A DNA stretch of 64,000 nt from Chimonanthus salicifolius (lineage: Eukaryota > Streptophyta > Magnoliopsida > Laurales > Calycanthaceae), in assembly GCA_013350335.1 (NCBI GenBank), contig CM023536.1, positions 43,222,314-43,286,313 on the forward strand, given 5' to 3'. Both the position numbers and the translations under genes were made by a program. Positions within the stretch are counted from its first letter, which is position 1. Each line of letters begins with the position of its first letter. Below, piece by piece: positions 43,901 to 55,362 of this stretch. Under the pieces are notes generated by a model. The model saw nothing but the letters and a program-made list of their open reading frames with translations, had not been told where the DNA came from and did not search any database.

Positions 43901-46900
43901 TGGAAATCAACACCGCCCGAATGATTAACCTCAATGGAGCAAATTACTTATTGTGGAAGGCAAAGATGGAAGATCTTTTGTATTGTAGTGATATCTACAA
44001 ACCGATTGTTGGGAGACCAAATGTGCCAGCGTCGGAGTCTTCCGATGACAAGGGGAAGACAAAATTGAAGGTCGAGATGTCTGATGATGAATGGAACGAT
44101 CTTGATCAGAAGTGCCTCAGTGTTATTCGACAGTGGATGGATGACAGTGTGTTTCATCTGGTGTCCACTGAGACGACGGCGCAATCTCTCTAGAAGAAAT
44201 TGGAGGGATTATATACGAGAAAGACTATGGGCAACAAGGCGTTTCTAATCAGAAAGTTGGTGAATCTGAAGTACAATGAAAGTACTTCGATTGCAGAGCA
44301 TCTAAATGAGATGCAGAGTATAGTCAATCAACTCTCATCAATGAATATGGTACTTGATGTTGAGTTGCAGGCCCTATTACTTCTCAGTTCCCTACTTGAC
44401 AGTTAGGAGACCTTGGTGGTGTCACTCAACAATTCAGCGCCAGAGGGTATTGTCACTATGACGTTTGTGACAAGCTGTTTGCTGAACGAGAAGACAAGAA
44501 GAAAGTCTTTGGTGGGTTCTTCTCAGACACGGTCTCATACTCATGCTCTCTTTATAGAGAACAGAGAGAGAAACAACAACATAAAACCTCAAGACCATGA
44601 CAAGCTCAGAGGGTCAAGGTCAAAATCCAGAGGAAGAGGTGGAGAAAAACTTAGATGTTTCCATTGTGAGAAATAGGGACATAGGATGATGGATTGCAAC
44701 CAGAAGAAGCGTGATTTGGAGACCAGATCGCAAAGTTTAGATAAATCAAACACCGTACAAAGTGACACAGACAATGATGTAGGTGTTGTCGTGCAGTCAC
44801 CATAGGTATGAATAATCCAGCTGATCACTGGATTCTAGATTCTGGGTGTTCTTACCACATGTGTCCACGCAGAGAGTCGTTTGACACATACAAACCCTAT
44901 GATGAGGGACTTGTCTATGTGGGCAATGGTGAGAGTTGCAAAACCATTGGCGTTGGGACAGTCAAAATGAGGATGTTCGATGGAATAGTGAGAAAGTTGG
45001 AGAACATGCTGCGTGTTCCTGAGTTAAAGAAAAAATTAATTGCTTTGGGGACACTCGACACTGATAGGTTTACCTTCAAGGCGAAGGATGGGACTCTAAA
45101 AGTTACTAAAGGAGCTATGATTGTAATGAAGGGGAAGAAAGAAAATAATCTATACACACTTGTGGGAAGTACAGTAATCGACCGGCAGAGGGATCCTACT
45201 AATCAGGCCGCAGGAAGGAGGAGAATAAACAAAAAGTCAGGTGACATGTATGACTTTAAAAATAAAGTTTCTTTTACAGGTTGTGATGGTCCGTCCGAGT
45301 TCCATGGTGTTAGTGGAGATGAAAAAGAGAAGGGGACGAGAAATCACATAGAGAAAAAGGCGGCGGGTTCGACATCTTTGGTGGCGAGTCCAACAAAGCC
45401 GATAACGGTCGGCAAGTTCAAGCGAGGCTTGGGCTTAGGTGATTCTTCTAATTGAAGAAGACAGGTGGAGCATCCCTAAGCATGGGGGTGCGCGCATCTC
45501 ACACAGAGATGCAAATGATTGTAGTTGTAGGTGAAGCTCAGTCGGGAGCAGCTAGCGGCACGGAGGTGCAAAGTTGTAGGTGCAGTGGAGGTCAGTTTGT
45601 CCTGACGGTTGATGGAATCCTCACTAAGGTGGAGATTGTTAGGTGTGTGGCTCGGATTACATCTAATAATCTTAGGAGATAAAAGTTTAGAAGAACTCCT
45701 AATAAGGAGAGAACTGTGACAAATACGCCGCAACTTCTTCTCATAGTTGGGTTTATGTCTGGCGAGAGAAACACACGGCAATTGGGTTTCTATTTCAAAG
45801 CAAGGCAACTTCTAAGTAGGGCACTACAGGACTGACTACAAGAATCTACAAATAAAAGGCGGATTGCTCGTTTGGCAGACACACTCGAATGACGAGAGGA
45901 AGAGAGAGTAGAAAGAGAGTTTACAGCAAGAGATTGGAGCCAATCTGTCAACAGTAGCAAACTAGCAAGGACTCGTAGGAGAAGAAAGAAGGGGCTTGGG
46001 TTGTCTCATTGTCAGAGAGGTGCTGACCCAGCCAGATAGGTGGCGGCCTCTTGAATTCTCAACAAGGTCTAAAGTAGAGCAGCAGATCGAAAGATATGTG
46101 TGGAAGATGAGCAAGAAGAAAGGCTGAATAGACAGTGAGGAGCTCTATCTTCTCAGTCGGGACTGATTGTGTTCTTATTTGGGTTCTTTAATCAATCTCT
46201 CTTGTATGGGTGTATTTATCTTCTCTTAATAAATGTTCTCTTCTCTCCGTGGACGTAGGCTAGCTGGGGCCGAACCAAGTAAATTCTCTTGTGTTTGATT
46301 GTGCTTGATTTTCCCGTTCGATATTGGTTGAGTGTGTTTATTTTTGCTAATAAACGCTAACATTGTCAACCCTTCTCATTCTCCTTTAATCCTAGATCTG
46401 AACCGAGATACCCTCTCAATTGCTGTTCTCTCTGCGATCTGTTTGGGTTTTTAGAGATTGCCTGTCGCCTCTATCTGTTGCTCAACCAATCCAAGAAATC
46501 AGATCTGAGCTTCTTGTATCTGCCTGCCTTGGTGCTTGGATCTGCACATTTCTGCATGTGCTTGCCTTTCTTCGATTCGTGATTTTCCCGGCCCGAATCC
46601 GAACTCAAGCTTTTTGGAGCGACATCGATTTGGCATTTTTAGATGCCGAACCCTTGGCAACAATTTTATGTCGACATTCCCAGAGAACTCGCCCCGTCAG
46701 ATAGATCGAAAGGACATCTTCTGTTGAGGACGACGAAAAACTACAGAAGAGGACCCACTATCTGCTTCCCCTTGGAACACACAAAAATTTTGGGCCACCT
46801 GGTTTCCTCTCTTTTCCTTGGGCTGTACGCAATCTGTGTTGGCTTCCCTCTGCAAAAAAAATACCATTTCTCTTCGTTGATTGTAAGAGGAAAAAATCAG

Positions 46901-49900
46901 GAACGACACTGTTACTTTTTGTGTGAAACAGTAGGGACGGTTTTGGTTTTGTATCTGGTTTTCTCTTTGAAAACCCACCTTGAACTGAATTGTGATGTCC
47001 CCCTGATTTGATGATCCTGGCTCTGTTGGAGTAAAATGAGATGCAAATCACACACAATCAATCACACAGGGATACGTTGTTCGGCACAGCTAATCACACA
47101 AACTAACCCTAAAGCAAAGAAAGAGATAAATATATAATAGGGCTTAAGTTACAGGCCTCAACTGAGCCCAACAAACAATCTAGACCCAATAGTGGAGCTG
47201 GACCTCACAACACACCCAGCCCTCGTTGGCGTCCCTGATCTCCAGATCCTTCTTCATGGGTCCATCGCCCCTTCCCCTGTTTCATGTTTGTACATGACTC
47301 GCCCAAACACCCATCCACATTTCGAGTTCATGTTTTATCCTAGTTACAATCAACACACCAACGTTGACTATTCAACCATTTAATTAATCCCACCAACTTC
47401 ATCTACTTACCTATTTATCCATTGACCCTCTTATAATATTCTATTCAATTCTTTCAATCCCCATCTCCATTGGACGACCATTTGACCAACCCAATTCTCT
47501 TAACCCAAAACCCGTTAGATCCATCTAATAATCCCATTTAATACCTCTTTAACCATTTATCACCCCTTTAATCCAAGTCACCCATCCATTCTCAAATTCG
47601 ATCCTACCTGCACTGCGTCAGCAAACGTTTTGTCGTGAGAATAATGCGTGTTAATACTAGTGCATTAATCTCCAATTCGACATTCTTAATTTGACTTCTT
47701 TTACTGTTCGATCATTTATTTATTACCTTAGAACAAAATAGATTAAATCCTCAGTGAACAAAGATAGCTTATTTGAGTGGCATTAAGAGAAATGTACCTG
47801 AAACCTGGGATGTATAAACCCTGTAAGGCTTTACTGATGAGTAGAGCCTGTTGTGACTGGAGTTGGAATATCCGCTTCCCTTCCTTATAGCTACTGCCAA
47901 ACGCTGTACGAGAGATTATATCTGCGGTAAGACTCTGAAGTTCTGGCCAGACATCCAATTCATGGCACTCTCTCGAACCAATTAACATTTTCCATCTCTT
48001 CACCATTTCGCTACAACTTGTAGAAAATGCCGGCAACATCCTCTGTAAACAGTGGTAATACAATATTAGTGCCTACTGTTATAAAAATGCTAAAATATAA
48101 AAGGTTCCTTATAAATTTGAGTAATAAACATAAAAATTAGTAATGATCAAATGGTGATCAATATACAATACTTCACACCTATTATAATTGAATGTGAGGA
48201 ATGCTTTTATATATTTTTTAGGAGTGGAAATCATTAGTTCCAGTACAGAGGAGGTAGTGTTATAACTGGGTATTCAGGTCAAAAGATTAGTTTTATGGGT
48301 GAAGTGACCCTCTTCCTTTATAAATCCCTAGATTTCTTCTTTGCAACTATTGGGGGACTCGTTCGACTGCCCAATAATTGCTCTCTGGCCGATAAATGGT
48401 TATCCAGCCCAAAAGATTGATCTAAGAGTGACCAAAATCTTATATAAGTTTCTAAATTTCTCCATTCACAACCAATGTCGGACTCAGTTCAACTGTCCAA
48501 CCGGCAACACAAAAGTAAAAAACCACATTAGGAAGAATTCTTTTGCATTGATTTTTGGGGGTGAGAGGAAAAATATCTTTCCATAAATATTGAATAATGA
48601 GATTGATGTGATTTCACTCTGCCAAAATATTCAAACTACTTCAGTTTTTTTAATGCAAATTCAGTAGAGATGAGTATGTAAGGAATTTACCTTTAGCTTC
48701 TCTAGATGGAAGGCGGGAGAAAGAAGCCTCCTATGTTTGACCCACATCTCTCCTTCAATGGTAGCAAGTCCTTTCACTAAATATTTAGCTAGAGGATGAG
48801 GTTTTGGCTTCGAAAAGTGTCCAAACTTGTTTGATAGGATTTCCTTTACCAGCTCAGGATCCATGATATGCACTCTAGGAATTGTTCCCAACCAGATCAT
48901 TGACATCTTCCCTGCATTTTAATAATTCTTACACAGTTTCAGTATATATATAGCGCTAAATATTATTAATGAAAACAAGAAAATCAGAAATGTTGACTTT
49001 CCCATATTTATCTTAGTAGAAAACCATAACCTCTTAAGAATCTAATCATAGTAAATTAGGATGCACTTAGCCAGTACTAATATAGTTAATTTAACCACCC
49101 ATTTCAATGCAAGTTTAATTTCTCTCTCTCTTCACTCTCTGTTTCTTGAGTGAATGAATTACAATTAAACATATCCATCCTCTGTAGAAAGAGATGAAAA
49201 CAAACTTAACAGTTCTTTAGCTATTATTTAACCATCTCTGCATTGTAAAAAGACTCACTAACAGATTAGAAGAGAATCCTATTAAAAATCAAAATAGGCA
49301 ATATAAATGAACATCATATTAGAAGTTTTCAGTGCTGCAGACATACAAGACCCTGATAATGAAGAACATGAAGTCAGAGAATCGACTCATCTATGTTGGA
49401 AATAGAAGCGCACAAATAATAAACGGAAAAACAAACTACAGATCAAATACACACTAAGACATAGATTTTATGTGGTTCTCTTTCGGTATGTCTACAGGTT
49501 CAAACCAAATCCACTATGTTAAAAGGCAAGAAAATAAAGAAGAAATACTCGACCCATGACCAGACAATATATATGTGATAATCAGACTCCAAAGAACCTA
49601 ACAATCTATGTAAATACAACAACAAAAAAAAAAAAAACTTCCCCAAGTCTCCCTAGAAAGGAAACATGAATGAGATTTCTACAGATGTCTGGAATATTTA
49701 CCATATGTTTTTACTGTCTTGTCAAGAAGCGGATTCACACGGGCCACAATCTGATGGTTCAGATCCATGGGCTTGGACCATGCTTCCTCTACCAGTCTCT
49801 CATTCTCCTTGAAGCTTCCATACAACAATCTGTAAGGAGGACCTCTGAAGCCCTGCTTTCTTAGTTCCTCCTCCAGCTTCTTGGGCTTCCACCATATCCA

Positions 49901-49975
49901 ATTCACCACCTTCAGAATCCACAGAGAGAACAAAAGACATGAGATTGTCAGCAAAACAAAGAGAATACCTTCCAT
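40958..49975 (-). CDS. cytochrome P450, CYP72A-type (five exons, intact)
   Basis: A heme-thiolate monooxygenase anchored in the ER membrane, oxidising a small lipophilic substrate with NADPH-P450 reductase. Exons: 49702-49975, 48691-48911, 47798-48042, 41724-42108 and 40958-41380, all with GT-AG introns; they sum to 1548 bp (515 residues plus TAA), normal for the family. Residues 5-25 form the membrane anchor, followed by the basic [13 protein letters not shown] and the proline hinge RGPPYR. The oxygen-binding I-helix motif is AGQDTT (326-331), the ExxR pair is E382/R385, FNPDRF is at 434-439, and the heme loop is [10 protein letters not shown] with ligand Cys463. The sequence [13 protein letters not shown] and the exon pattern place it in CYP72A. 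Known members act on triterpenoids, iridoids and gibberellins, so the substrate here cannot be stated. Intron 3 is 5.7 kb because of a copia insertion. A decayed paralogue lies at 6110-9363. Confidence 0.92.
41433..41597. mobile_element. candidate small MITE in P450 intron 4
   Basis: The termini CATAGTTACAAAACT and its near-inverse AGTTTTTAAACTATG bound 165 bp. The flanks attacaag and attataat agree at 6 of 8 positions. The body holds GACGGGTCAGTCT and GAGTCAAATAAAAA. Assignment to a superfamily is not possible. Confidence 0.4.
42330..43083. other. intron 3 DNA left of the copia element
   Basis: From about 42710 the sequence becomes GC-richer and exon-like (CCGCCTCCGGCGACACTGTC), but no known protein is recognised. 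It could be part of an older element split by the copia insertion or a fragment of host gene. It is not a P450 exon. Confidence 0.35.
43084..43811 (+). repeat. copia 5' LTR
   Basis: It starts TATTAGGTGTGTGGCTC (the first TG is mutated to TA) and ends AAACGCTAACA. Confidence 0.88.
43814..43827 (+). other. copia primer-binding site
   Basis: TAGGTATCAGTAGC resembles the tRNA-Met primer site TGGTATCAGAGC with changes. It sits 2 bp after the 5' LTR. Confidence 0.65.
43888..45454 (+). pseudogene. copia gag-protease remnant
   Basis: Frame 1 from 43888 encodes the copia gag domain: [17 protein letters not shown] near the start, then [16 protein letters not shown]. It is broken by in-frame TAG codons at 44191 and 44404. 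The zinc knuckle (CFHCEK, stop, GHRMMDC) is broken by another TAG near 44674. The protease starts after a frame change at about 44808 with [12 protein letters not shown], where DSG replaces the usual active-site DTG or DSG-type triad, and continues to [12 protein letters not shown]. After about 45180 the sequence no longer matches pol. The product would be non-functional. Confidence 0.88.
45626..45636 (+). other. copia polypurine tract
   Basis: AAGGTGGAGAT directly precedes the TGTTAGG start of the 3' LTR, as in many plant copia elements. Confidence 0.8.
45637..46362 (+). repeat. copia 3' LTR
   Basis: It starts TGTTAGGTGTGTGGCTCGG and ends AAACGCTAACA. Confidence 0.9.
46363..47797. other. 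intron 3 DNA right of the copia element
   Basis: CT-rich, exon-like sequence runs to about 47000 without a recognisable protein. Near 47040-47130 the run GTTGTTCGGCACAG with repeated AATCACACA resembles leader or LTR sequence of plant retroelements. The rest, up to the exon 3 donor, is ordinary intron DNA. Confidence 0.35.
48230..48520. repeat. two diverged copia-LTR-like blocks in P450 intron 2
   Basis: Blocks near 48270-48375 and 48400-48510 each contain CAG.YCAAAAGATT, GTGA..AAA/CCC, TTATA.A..T and an ACTC.GTTC motif. They match the start of the copia LTR at 62890-63000 (TTTTCAGCCCAAAAGACTAG, CTTATAAGTTCTTAGATTTC). Confidence 0.55.
49370..49520. repeat. possible LTR fragment in P450 intron 1
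   Basis: ATTTTATGTGGTTCTCTTTCGG with GTCTACAGG echoes the ACGTGGTTCGGC...CCTACG motif near 5785 and the form near 47080. The relation is weak. Confidence 0.3.
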
Positions 49976-50046
49976 GTCTCTTCAAGTTTTATGTTGCTTC
50001 ACAACTACGATAAAGCAGAGCAACTTCTCCAAATGTTGGACTAGAA

Positions 50047-50055
50047 CTTATATAT
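50047..50055 (-). promoter_or_regulatory. TATA box of the CYP72A gene
   Basis: The minus strand reads TTCATATATAAGTTC about 75 bp upstream of the ATG at 49975. This gives room for a transcription start about 30 bp downstream and a short 5' UTR. The motif and its surroundings are conserved upstream of the pseudogene copy. Confidence 0.6.
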
Positions 50056-50099
50056 GAAATAAGAAAGTGGGTTTTCCCTAATTTATTCACCTAAGTTTG

Positions 50100-51120
50100 G
50101 TTAAGTGGTCCTTCCCATGACCTTCAAGATGAAATAAACACTGCCTCTGTTAAATTCTTACTTGGAGTAGCTGTGAATAGTTCACAAGCCTTCGAGAGGA
50201 GAAAAAGAACACGGCAACAGCCCAATGATCAAAGGTGACAGTAGTAGCATGAGACTCACTTCAGAATTTAGATTTCTACTGGTAGGCCATGGCTCTCAAG
50301 ATTATATTAAATATTTTTAAATTTGATTTCTTTTAAATTTGTTTAATATATAAAATTTGTAAGTGATTCCATTTATATAAGACTACTCTCACCTATTGTC
50401 ACAAATTCAGTTCTCGGGATATTAACAGGTCGATTGACGATATCGGAATATTTTTAAATTCTAGGATTTTTACCGTGAAATTAACGGGAAAATCTTGCAG
50501 AAAATATAAATTAAAAAAAATAAATGAAAATATTAATAAAAAAAATAGTAATAAGGAATTTACCAGTAATTTATCCTAAATTTATGGAGATATTATCACG
50601 ATATTATCATTTATTGCATTTTTAACGTGATTTTATCAAGAATTTATCGGAAATTAACTCTAGTGCCGATAAATTTTGAAATATTAATGGTAATTGATAT
50701 TTTGGTGATAAAAATATGATAAATTTAAAAATATCAACCATGCTTACCTCACCTTAATGACATTGCTCTTACCTCACCTTAATAGAGTAAAAATACTCGT
50801 GTTATGAAAAAAATCAAACTAAATAAAGGCTCTTTCTCATTCCAAAGAAGTAATATGTGGTGTGTATTATTTTGAAGGTTATCGTGTAAATTGAATCGAA
50901 TTTCTCTTCTAAAATTAAAATATGGCAATGTTATTAACAATTTTATTTTTTATTTATTTAAAGTCAGTCTTTTATTTTAAAGTTTTACAATATCGATTTG
51001 ATGCCAATCAGATACAAATTTAGGGTCAAAAAGTAAATAGCTACATTTACATAATCTCTATATATACTTTTAATTTAACAATCAATGTTAGGTCTCATAA
51101 TTTATAATAAGAATTTTTTC
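50100..51120. other. AT-rich intergenic, no gene
   Basis: A segment at about 50400-50745 is rich in GATATTATCACGATATTATC and TTATCGGAAATT motifs and may be a decayed repeat. Nothing coding is seen. Confidence 0.4.

Positions 51121-51123
<3 letters not shown>

Positions 51124-51156
<33 letters not shown>
51124..51156. repeat. (AT)n microsatellite
   Basis: About sixteen uninterrupted AT dinucleotides. Confidence 0.95.
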
Positions 51157-51158
<2 letters not shown>

Positions 51159-51451
51159 CTCTCTTATTAATAACAAACAGTAACAGTTTCCAGTAAGTAC
51201 ATTTGTCTGATAATAAAGTGAGACGTAGATAAGTGCCTCATATGAATGTTATGGGGTGGCTGAGTTAGGTTCATGTAGAACTCAAGACTCAGAAACAAAA
51301 CATGGGTTGCTGATTGGGTTCTTTGTATTAATAAAGTCATTATACATTTAGATTTAAATAATATTTGCACATATGCATGTAAAATATAATTAAATAATAT
51401 GATGGTTCGAAATAAAAATGAGTTACATATATAAAAACTCACTTCTGCTCA

Positions 51452-51560
51452 TATGAGTGTAGTTTAACCAGTAATCTTCCGTCTTAATAAAGTGGAGGTG
51501 TCTCATTCGAACTTCCATAACTTTACCTAGTGTATTCTAAGAGCAGTAGACATCACTGTA
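51452..51560 (+). mobile_element. diverged tRNA-derived SINE
   Basis: An A-box-like GTAGTTTAACCAGT (about 51459-51472), then CTTCCGTCTTAATAAAGTGGAGG and a B-box-like CATTCGAACTTCC (about 51504). The layout is that of the SINE at 8388. Boundaries are approximate. Confidence 0.5.
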
Positions 51561-52094
51561 AAAAAATTTCGCTGAATTTTTAAAAAATTCTCACACGAGA
51601 ATTCAAAAAACTCAGCTCTATTAATATTTTCTCTACGTAGCCTCTTATTTATGAGATGCCTGTCCCTTTTATTTTATTTTTATTTACACTGATCTATTGG
51701 TAAGAGAAAATTCTAGAGTACCTTAACAAAGAAATTATAATTATTTTTAGAAATATCTTCTAATTTCTAGTAGACAAGTAAATGATAGAAATATTAATGC
51801 TCAGATCCATCAGTCAATAGACAATTAAAGAAATGTTTTTAATAATTTAGTTTTGATTTTGAATCATGAGAATTCTAGTGGATTTGACCCATCTGATGAA
51901 GTGCATTAAATGTGCATGTGCATGTTACCCCTTTCAGGCTCTTAAGTCCCTTAAAAATACAAAGTTGACACTTGCTAAAATCATGTTATCAATTCATTGT
52001 GCATATCGTAAGCAGTGACGCATTAACACAACAGACAAGGGTTCAGTGAATAAAGCATTGTAATTTTTAATAAATTACTAAATTCTAACTTAAT
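51561..52094. other. AT-rich intergenic, nothing recognised
   Basis: No feature can be supported here beyond the tail of the preceding SINE. Confidence 0.35.
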
Positions 52095-52230
52095 ATAGAT
52101 ATATTTCAAGTGATTAATTTTCCGTCTTAAGAATTGAGAGGTATCAAGCTTGAACCTCCATAATTAATCTCATGTACTTTAAGAGAGGTATAACTGCTGA
52201 GGTTTTACGCTAGATTTTCTGTCTTTTCCT
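52095..52230 (+). mobile_element. diverged tRNA-derived SINE
   Basis: TCAAGTGATTAATTTTCCGTC, then AAGCTTGAACCTCC as the B box, and GGTTTTACGCTAGATTTTCT in the tail. The tail matches the GTTTTACGCTAAGTTTTCC of the SINE at 56159-56316, so they are one family. Confidence 0.55.
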
Positions 52231-53579
52231 ACACGTAAATTTATTTATTTTTAATAAATCTTAACTAAAGTTTCTATTTACATTATTTCATATAAATTAT
52301 TATTCTATACATTTGAATATTTTCCATTATTCTATACATAGAAATGCTATTAATTTGACTTTATTAGATTGAATTAAGCTTTTGATGGCTGAATGTAATA
52401 TAATTCTAAAAGATTATTGAACTTTAAAATGTATTTTCAAGTATACAAGTTCATATGCCACATAAGTCTAGACTTTATTTTCATATCTAAGCTTTGAAAT
52501 ACTTAATCAATTCCAAGTCTAATCTTTAAACTTTAGACTACATCATTAAATTAAATTCATCATTAGTCAAAAATGGCTCTCATGTAATGTAATTTGGAAG
52601 ATAAGTGTGCATTTGTTCACGTTAAGTAGCATCCAAATGTGACACAAATTTTTGGTAGAAATAGACAATATTTTGATAAATATGATGATGTTATTATTAT
52701 AAAAATATCACAGAGATACTTATCAATGCTTAAATCAGAATAGCATGACATCTTATCAATTATCATTTTCAGCTTTTCACGTGAATGTAAAGCGTTACAA
52801 TATGATTAATATTTAACTTCCTACTTTTGTATAATTTGCTCTTTTTTACTTAGGATAACAAAATATAACATGTCATGTTAAACTTTATACGATTCGTATA
52901 TTATTCACATGATAATTACTTATTGGTCACATTATAAATTGTCTAATACTACAATGCTAGATAATTGAAATTAAACATAACATAATCTATCAAGAAAGTT
53001 AAATAAAAAATTAGACTTCTTACAACTTGAACTTTTAAACTTATATTTTTTTACCATTTTAGTTTTTGAATATTTTTTAGCAATATTTGTCGATCTTATC
53101 CGGTTAAGATTCTAAAATTATGAATACATCCTGATATTTCATTAGTGAGATAATTTAAAAAATAACTATTAACTGAGACAATGAGCATTATATTCTAGAT
53201 AATTAATAAAGACACTGATATTTTCATATTAAAGGGCAATGAATTTATCTTTATCTAAGTGGTAGAAAACTAAATTAATGTTCCTTATTATAAAAAATAT
53301 CATCCCTATCTCTATCACTTCTCTATATAATGTTAGATACAGAGTGAGCACCAATCTTTTGTATCAAAAGAAAAAAAAGAGAAGCTATAATTATTAATTT
53401 CATTTTTATTATTATAAATAAATCCACAAAATGGGCTTTTACTAATTCATTTGTTAAGTTTGAGAGTTAATCATGCTTATTTCACTGTTTAATAGAAACA
53501 TCCTGAAGTTGTAATTCCAATTAGTCATATGCTACTGTTTCATTTCTTAAATCCAATCAATAAGAAAAGGGCGTCCGTC
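52231..53579. other. AT-rich intergenic, nothing recognised
   Basis: No gene, RNA or bounded repeat is identified. Confidence 0.35.
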
Positions 53580-53582
53580 TTA

Positions 53583-53729
53583 ACATGGGCAAAATCTTTT
53601 ATAAGGTACGAGATGTAGTGAAATTTTCATTTTATCTCTACTGGTGTTTGTTATCGATTTACTGGTACTTGATGAGCGGTACACAGAAATTTCACTCTAT
53701 CTCATATCTCATAAAAGATTTTGACTGTA
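53583..53729. mobile_element. 147-bp MITE with long inverted arms, candidate TTA duplication
   Basis: CAAAATCTTTTATAAGG...GTGAAATTTTC at the left pairs with the inverse CAAAATCTTTTATGAG...GTGAAATTTCT at the right, about 40 bp per arm around a short loop. TTA flanks both ends (53580-53582 and 53730-53732), which would suit a Tourist/PIF-Harbinger element. Confidence 0.6.
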
Positions 53730-54148
53730 TTAGAATGGCAGGCCACGAGAGAATATAATGGAGGATTTCATCTATATTAACTATGAGTAATAGTTCGATT
53801 GGCAAAATTATAATTGTATATAAAACCAAGACAAAATAGGATGATTAGATGACTATTGTTATTGCGTGCATATGATCATCATCAAATAATTTTAGATTAG
53901 CAAAGTCAACTGCCTGTCACAGTGAATACTAAATTATAAAATTCAATAATTGTCAACTTGTCACATTTAAAATTTATATAATTGAATAGATATATGACTC
54001 TAAGTCAGTCTCTGACCACCACATGAGAAATCACTGTATTGTAATTGATTATTTTTAACTTAATTCAACTCGTGATGGTCGACTTTAGCTAAGTATGTCA
54101 CATTGAAACTTGCATACATTGATTTTTGGTAATAGAAAAATGTAATAA

Positions 54149-54360
54149 GGGGTTATTCCAATTATTTTGGGAGCAAGATTTCTAAATGGACGTCTTGGGT
54201 TCAAACTATGGACGCTCCAAAAAAGAGCCACTTTCCATAGAAATATGAGTAAGGTCCCATCGATTTACTTGGTGTGTGTGGATAGGAAGAGTTTTCATAC
54301 ATTCCAGAGAACTAGTCGAGTGCGACACGTGAACGAACACATCTGATGATAAAAAAAAAA
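54149..54360 (+). mobile_element. SINE with poly-A tail and 13-bp target duplication
   Basis: The direct repeat aaaaatgtaataa flanks it at 54136-54148 and 54361-54373. The 3' end is a run of A following GATGAT. A B-box-like GGGTTCAAACTA lies at 54197-54208, and the A box is not clear. The length, about 210 bp, suits a SINE. The sequence differs from the 8388/56159 family. Confidence 0.7.
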
Positions 54361-54373
54361 AAAAATGTAATAA

Positions 54374-55168
54374 TTCTTTCCGGAACTTTCATAGTCCGTG
54401 CAAGATCCAAGATTCAAATACCCACTGATATACCTGATTTTAGATACTAGGCTAGTTGCTAATATAAAATAGAAAGTCAAAATGTCGGTCTCTTATTCAT
54501 AAAATATAATAATAAAATATATTGGATTGGTCAATAAAAATCAACTAAATATAAAATAAAATTTTAATAATTGTGATGATGATGATGAGACGGACTAGAG
54601 ATGTATCAGAGTAAAACATGAGAAAAGAAGAACACAGGTGGAGACCGACAATTGAAGAGAATTTCACTGCAAATCTTTCAACAAATCACATGGCATTTTC
54701 ACGCTCATCTTTGCTTTAATATACTCTATCTGATTAGGATAAGAGTGATTTGCTTAATTAAATTCATTATAATTTGTTTGATAGATATATTTTATTCGAC
54801 AATTAGTTTGATTTCTGCTTAAGTATTTTGTTATATATGCTTCATGAAGCATAATGATAAAATAAATTAGACTTTTAAAATGTTAATGCTATAATGTTAG
54901 TGAGCTAATGAGTTCTGTAAAGTCTTTCTCAAGTAAAGTAAAAAAGAAAAATTATTTGTATGGATATCCCACAGTTTTTCATACATAAATTTAAAAAAAA
55001 AAAAGATTTAGAGTTGAATCCAAATTTCAAGTTTTATGAACATGTGATCACTTTTCTAACATTAAACTGCTCTTGCAAAAACAAAATGCGAGTTCTTTAA
55101 AGCGATGATTCCTCTTAAGTTTCAAATTTAATTTGATGTCATTATTCAATTTTAATTTTTATGACTTA
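54374..55168. other. AT-rich intergenic, nothing recognised
   Basis: It includes a short ATGATGATGATG run near 54575. No gene is seen. Confidence 0.35.
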
Positions 55169-55170
55169 TA

Positions 55171-55360
55171 CTCCCTCCGTCCCATTTTAGTTGTCTCATT
55201 TGAAATATTTGTATTTTTTAAGGAACTCTCTATATAAGGCTAGTACTCATGTGATCTCATCCATTTTTAACACATTTTATACTCCTCAAATATAAATGAG
55301 ACAACTATTTTGGGATAATTTCAAAATCCATATAAGACAACTAATTTGGGTCAGAGGGAG
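55171..55360. mobile_element. Stowaway MITE (Tc1/mariner)
   Basis: The termini CTCCCTCCGTCCCA and TGGGTCAGAGGGAG are the classic Stowaway ends. A TA duplication flanks at 55169-55170 and 55361-55362. The 190-bp body is AT-rich and palindromic, with paired TAGTTGTCTCATTTG and ATGAGACAACTA. Confidence 0.92.
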
Positions 55361-55362
55361 TA

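Larger units (their letters stand above)
43084..46362 (+). mobile_element. defective copia retrotransposon in P450 intron 3
   Basis: Two LTRs (43084-43811, 728 bp; 45637-46362, 726 bp) enclose 1.8 kb of internal DNA with a tRNA-Met primer site, gag, protease start and polypurine tract. Integrase, reverse transcriptase and RNase H are missing. Across the first ~340 bp the LTRs differ at roughly 6-7% of positions by eye. The flanks ctgcc and ttgtc match only at 3 of 5 positions, so the target duplication is uncertain. The element lies opposite in strand to the P450 gene. Confidence 0.88.

Noticed and set aside
44915..45157. Minus-strand frame inside the copia protease region
   Set aside because: A shadow of the plus-strand copia coding sequence.
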